Shown piece after piece: positions 23,374 through 24,077 of a stretch of DNA of 24,077 bases. The notes under the pieces are model-generated. The model was given only the letters and a program-made list of their open reading frames with translations. It had not been told where the DNA came from and ran no database searches. Every line of letters begins with the position of its first letter. Within the stretch, counting starts at the first letter, position 1. Location: contig JAGNTT010000008.1 in assembly GCA_017987425.1 (NCBI GenBank), positions 4,230 through 28,306 of the forward strand, written 5' to 3'. The translations under genes were made by a program, and so were the position numbers. Origin of the DNA: Candidatus Omnitrophota bacterium. Lineage in GTDB: Bacteria; Omnitrophota; Gorgyraeia; Zapsychrales; Fredricksoniimonadaceae.

Positions 23374-24077
23374 ATGCTTAAAACGTTCCGCAAAGAAGGG
23401 GTCCAGAAAAAAATCCTTTGGGCTTTGGCCTCCGTAATCATCATCAGCTTTGTTTTTTTCGGCACCATCTCATCCAATATGTCCGGGAATTCTTCCTATG
23501 CCGGCAAAGCCTTCGGCAAGAAAATATCCTTAATCGACTTTCAAAGACACTACAACAACACCCGCGATCAGGCCATCATGATTCATGGTGAAAACTTCTT
23601 CAAGATGAGCTCCCTCCTTAATCTTGAAGGAGAAACCTGGGATAGAATAATTCTTCTGGAAGAGGCCAAACGCCTTAACATTAAAGTTAAAGATGCCGAG
23701 ATCGTCGAATTCCTCCAGACGCTCAAAATATTTCAGCGGGACGGAAAGTTCGACAACCTCCTTTACAACGATCTTTTAGGTTTTATTTTCCGTCGGAGTG
23801 CGCGTGATTTTGAAGAAGGCATGCGTGATCAACTGACCATTATGAAACTCTTTGAACAAGTCACGTCGTCACTCACCATCAATGAAAAAGAAATTCGTGA
23901 GGCCTACCGCCGGGACAACGAAAAAGTCCAGATCAGCTATGTATTATTCCCGCCCACCGATTATTCCGCAGGCATCGACGTGACTGAAGAAGAGGCGAAA
24001 GCCTATTTCATCACCCATCAGCAGGAATTTGCAACCGAGCCCGCGGTCAATGTCAAATATATCAGCCTCGAATATCC
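23374..24077 (+). CDS. Membrane-anchored PpiD/SurA-type periplasmic folding factor (3' end cut)
   Basis: About 234 residues are visible, running off the right edge; this is the only plus-strand gene. A short basic N-terminus is followed by one membrane helix (about 14-31, LWALASVIIISFVFFGTI), then a periplasmic helical region. The FGKKISLIDFQR stretch after the anchor, the LLEEAKRLNIKVKDAEI helix and the INEKEIREAYRRDNEKVQISYVLF region match the SurA_N-type chaperone domain of PpiD-like proteins. A parvulin PPIase domain would be expected beyond the edge but cannot be seen. The ATG at 23374 has TAGGA about six bases upstream and a promoter. It fits the envelope-biogenesis content of the window, though it is transcribed away from it. 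Confidence 0.85.
   Translation, partial: MLKTFRKEGVQKKILWALASVIIISFVFFGTISSNMSGNSSYAGKAFGKKISLIDFQRHYNNTRDQAIMIHGENFFKMSSLLNLEGETWDRIILLEEAKRLNIKVKDAEIVEFLQTLKIFQRDGKFDNLLYNDLLGFIFRRSARDFEEGMRDQLTIMKLFEQVTSSLTINEKEIREAYRRDNEKVQISYVLFPPTDYSAGIDVTEEEAKAYFITHQQEFATEPAVNVKYISLEY

Overview
The window is a dense housekeeping region of a diderm (two-membrane, LPS-making) bacterium. The LPS evidence is six lipid A and outer-membrane genes (bamA, skp, lpxD, lpxC-fabZ, lpxA, lpxI) plus lipoprotein-sorting genes (lolC/E, lolD). Next to these lie mcsA and mcsB, best known from Firmicutes and also known in Chlamydiae. The LpxC-FabZ fusion, the LpxI route and McsAB in a diderm suggest an uncultured phylum near the PVC group, with Candidatus Omnitrophota my best guess. 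That placement is inference; I could not run a phylogeny.

All genes but one lie on the minus strand, so the transcriptional order runs from high to low coordinates. From right to left the modules are: (A) hisG, a 33-aa AURKAIP1/COX24-type small basic protein, a secreted TPR protein, ispE, tRNA-Gln(UUG), glmU, prs, rplY/ctc, pth, rpsF, ssb, rpsR, rplI and dnaB (23159 to 13423). This joins two widely conserved clusters, ispE-glmU-prs-ctc-pth and rpsF-ssb-rpsR-rplI-dnaB. (B) bamA, skp, lpxD, lpxC-fabZ, lpxA and lpxI (13344 to 6182), which covers outer-membrane protein assembly and early lipid A synthesis. (C) lysS, lolC/E, lolD, ilvE, mcsA and mcsB (6048 to the left edge, where mcsB is cut). At the right edge a PpiD/SurA-type periplasmic folding factor is transcribed divergently on the plus strand and is cut by the window end.

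Each module begins with a recognisable sigma-70-type promoter. Those of bamA and lysS are perfect TTGACA-N17-TATAAT matches, hisG has a good one, and the divergent folding factor has TTGTCA-N18-TATAAT. Inside modules most genes overlap or sit within about 50 bp, so each module may be a single long transcription unit. No stretch over 300 bp lacks a gene. The longest gaps are the divergent promoter region 23160-23373, the AT-rich lysS leader 6049-6181, and 1556-1671, which is almost entirely an imperfect inverted repeat.

I found no mobile element, CRISPR array, toxin module or clearly new multi-gene system. The points most worth a second look are McsAB arginine phosphorylation in a diderm, an RG-rich N-terminal extension on ribosomal protein bS18 supported by a strong ribosome-binding site, substitutions at two acceptor-site positions of GlmU, an atypical SSB tail, the small basic protein gene, and the long palindrome between ilvE and mcsA.
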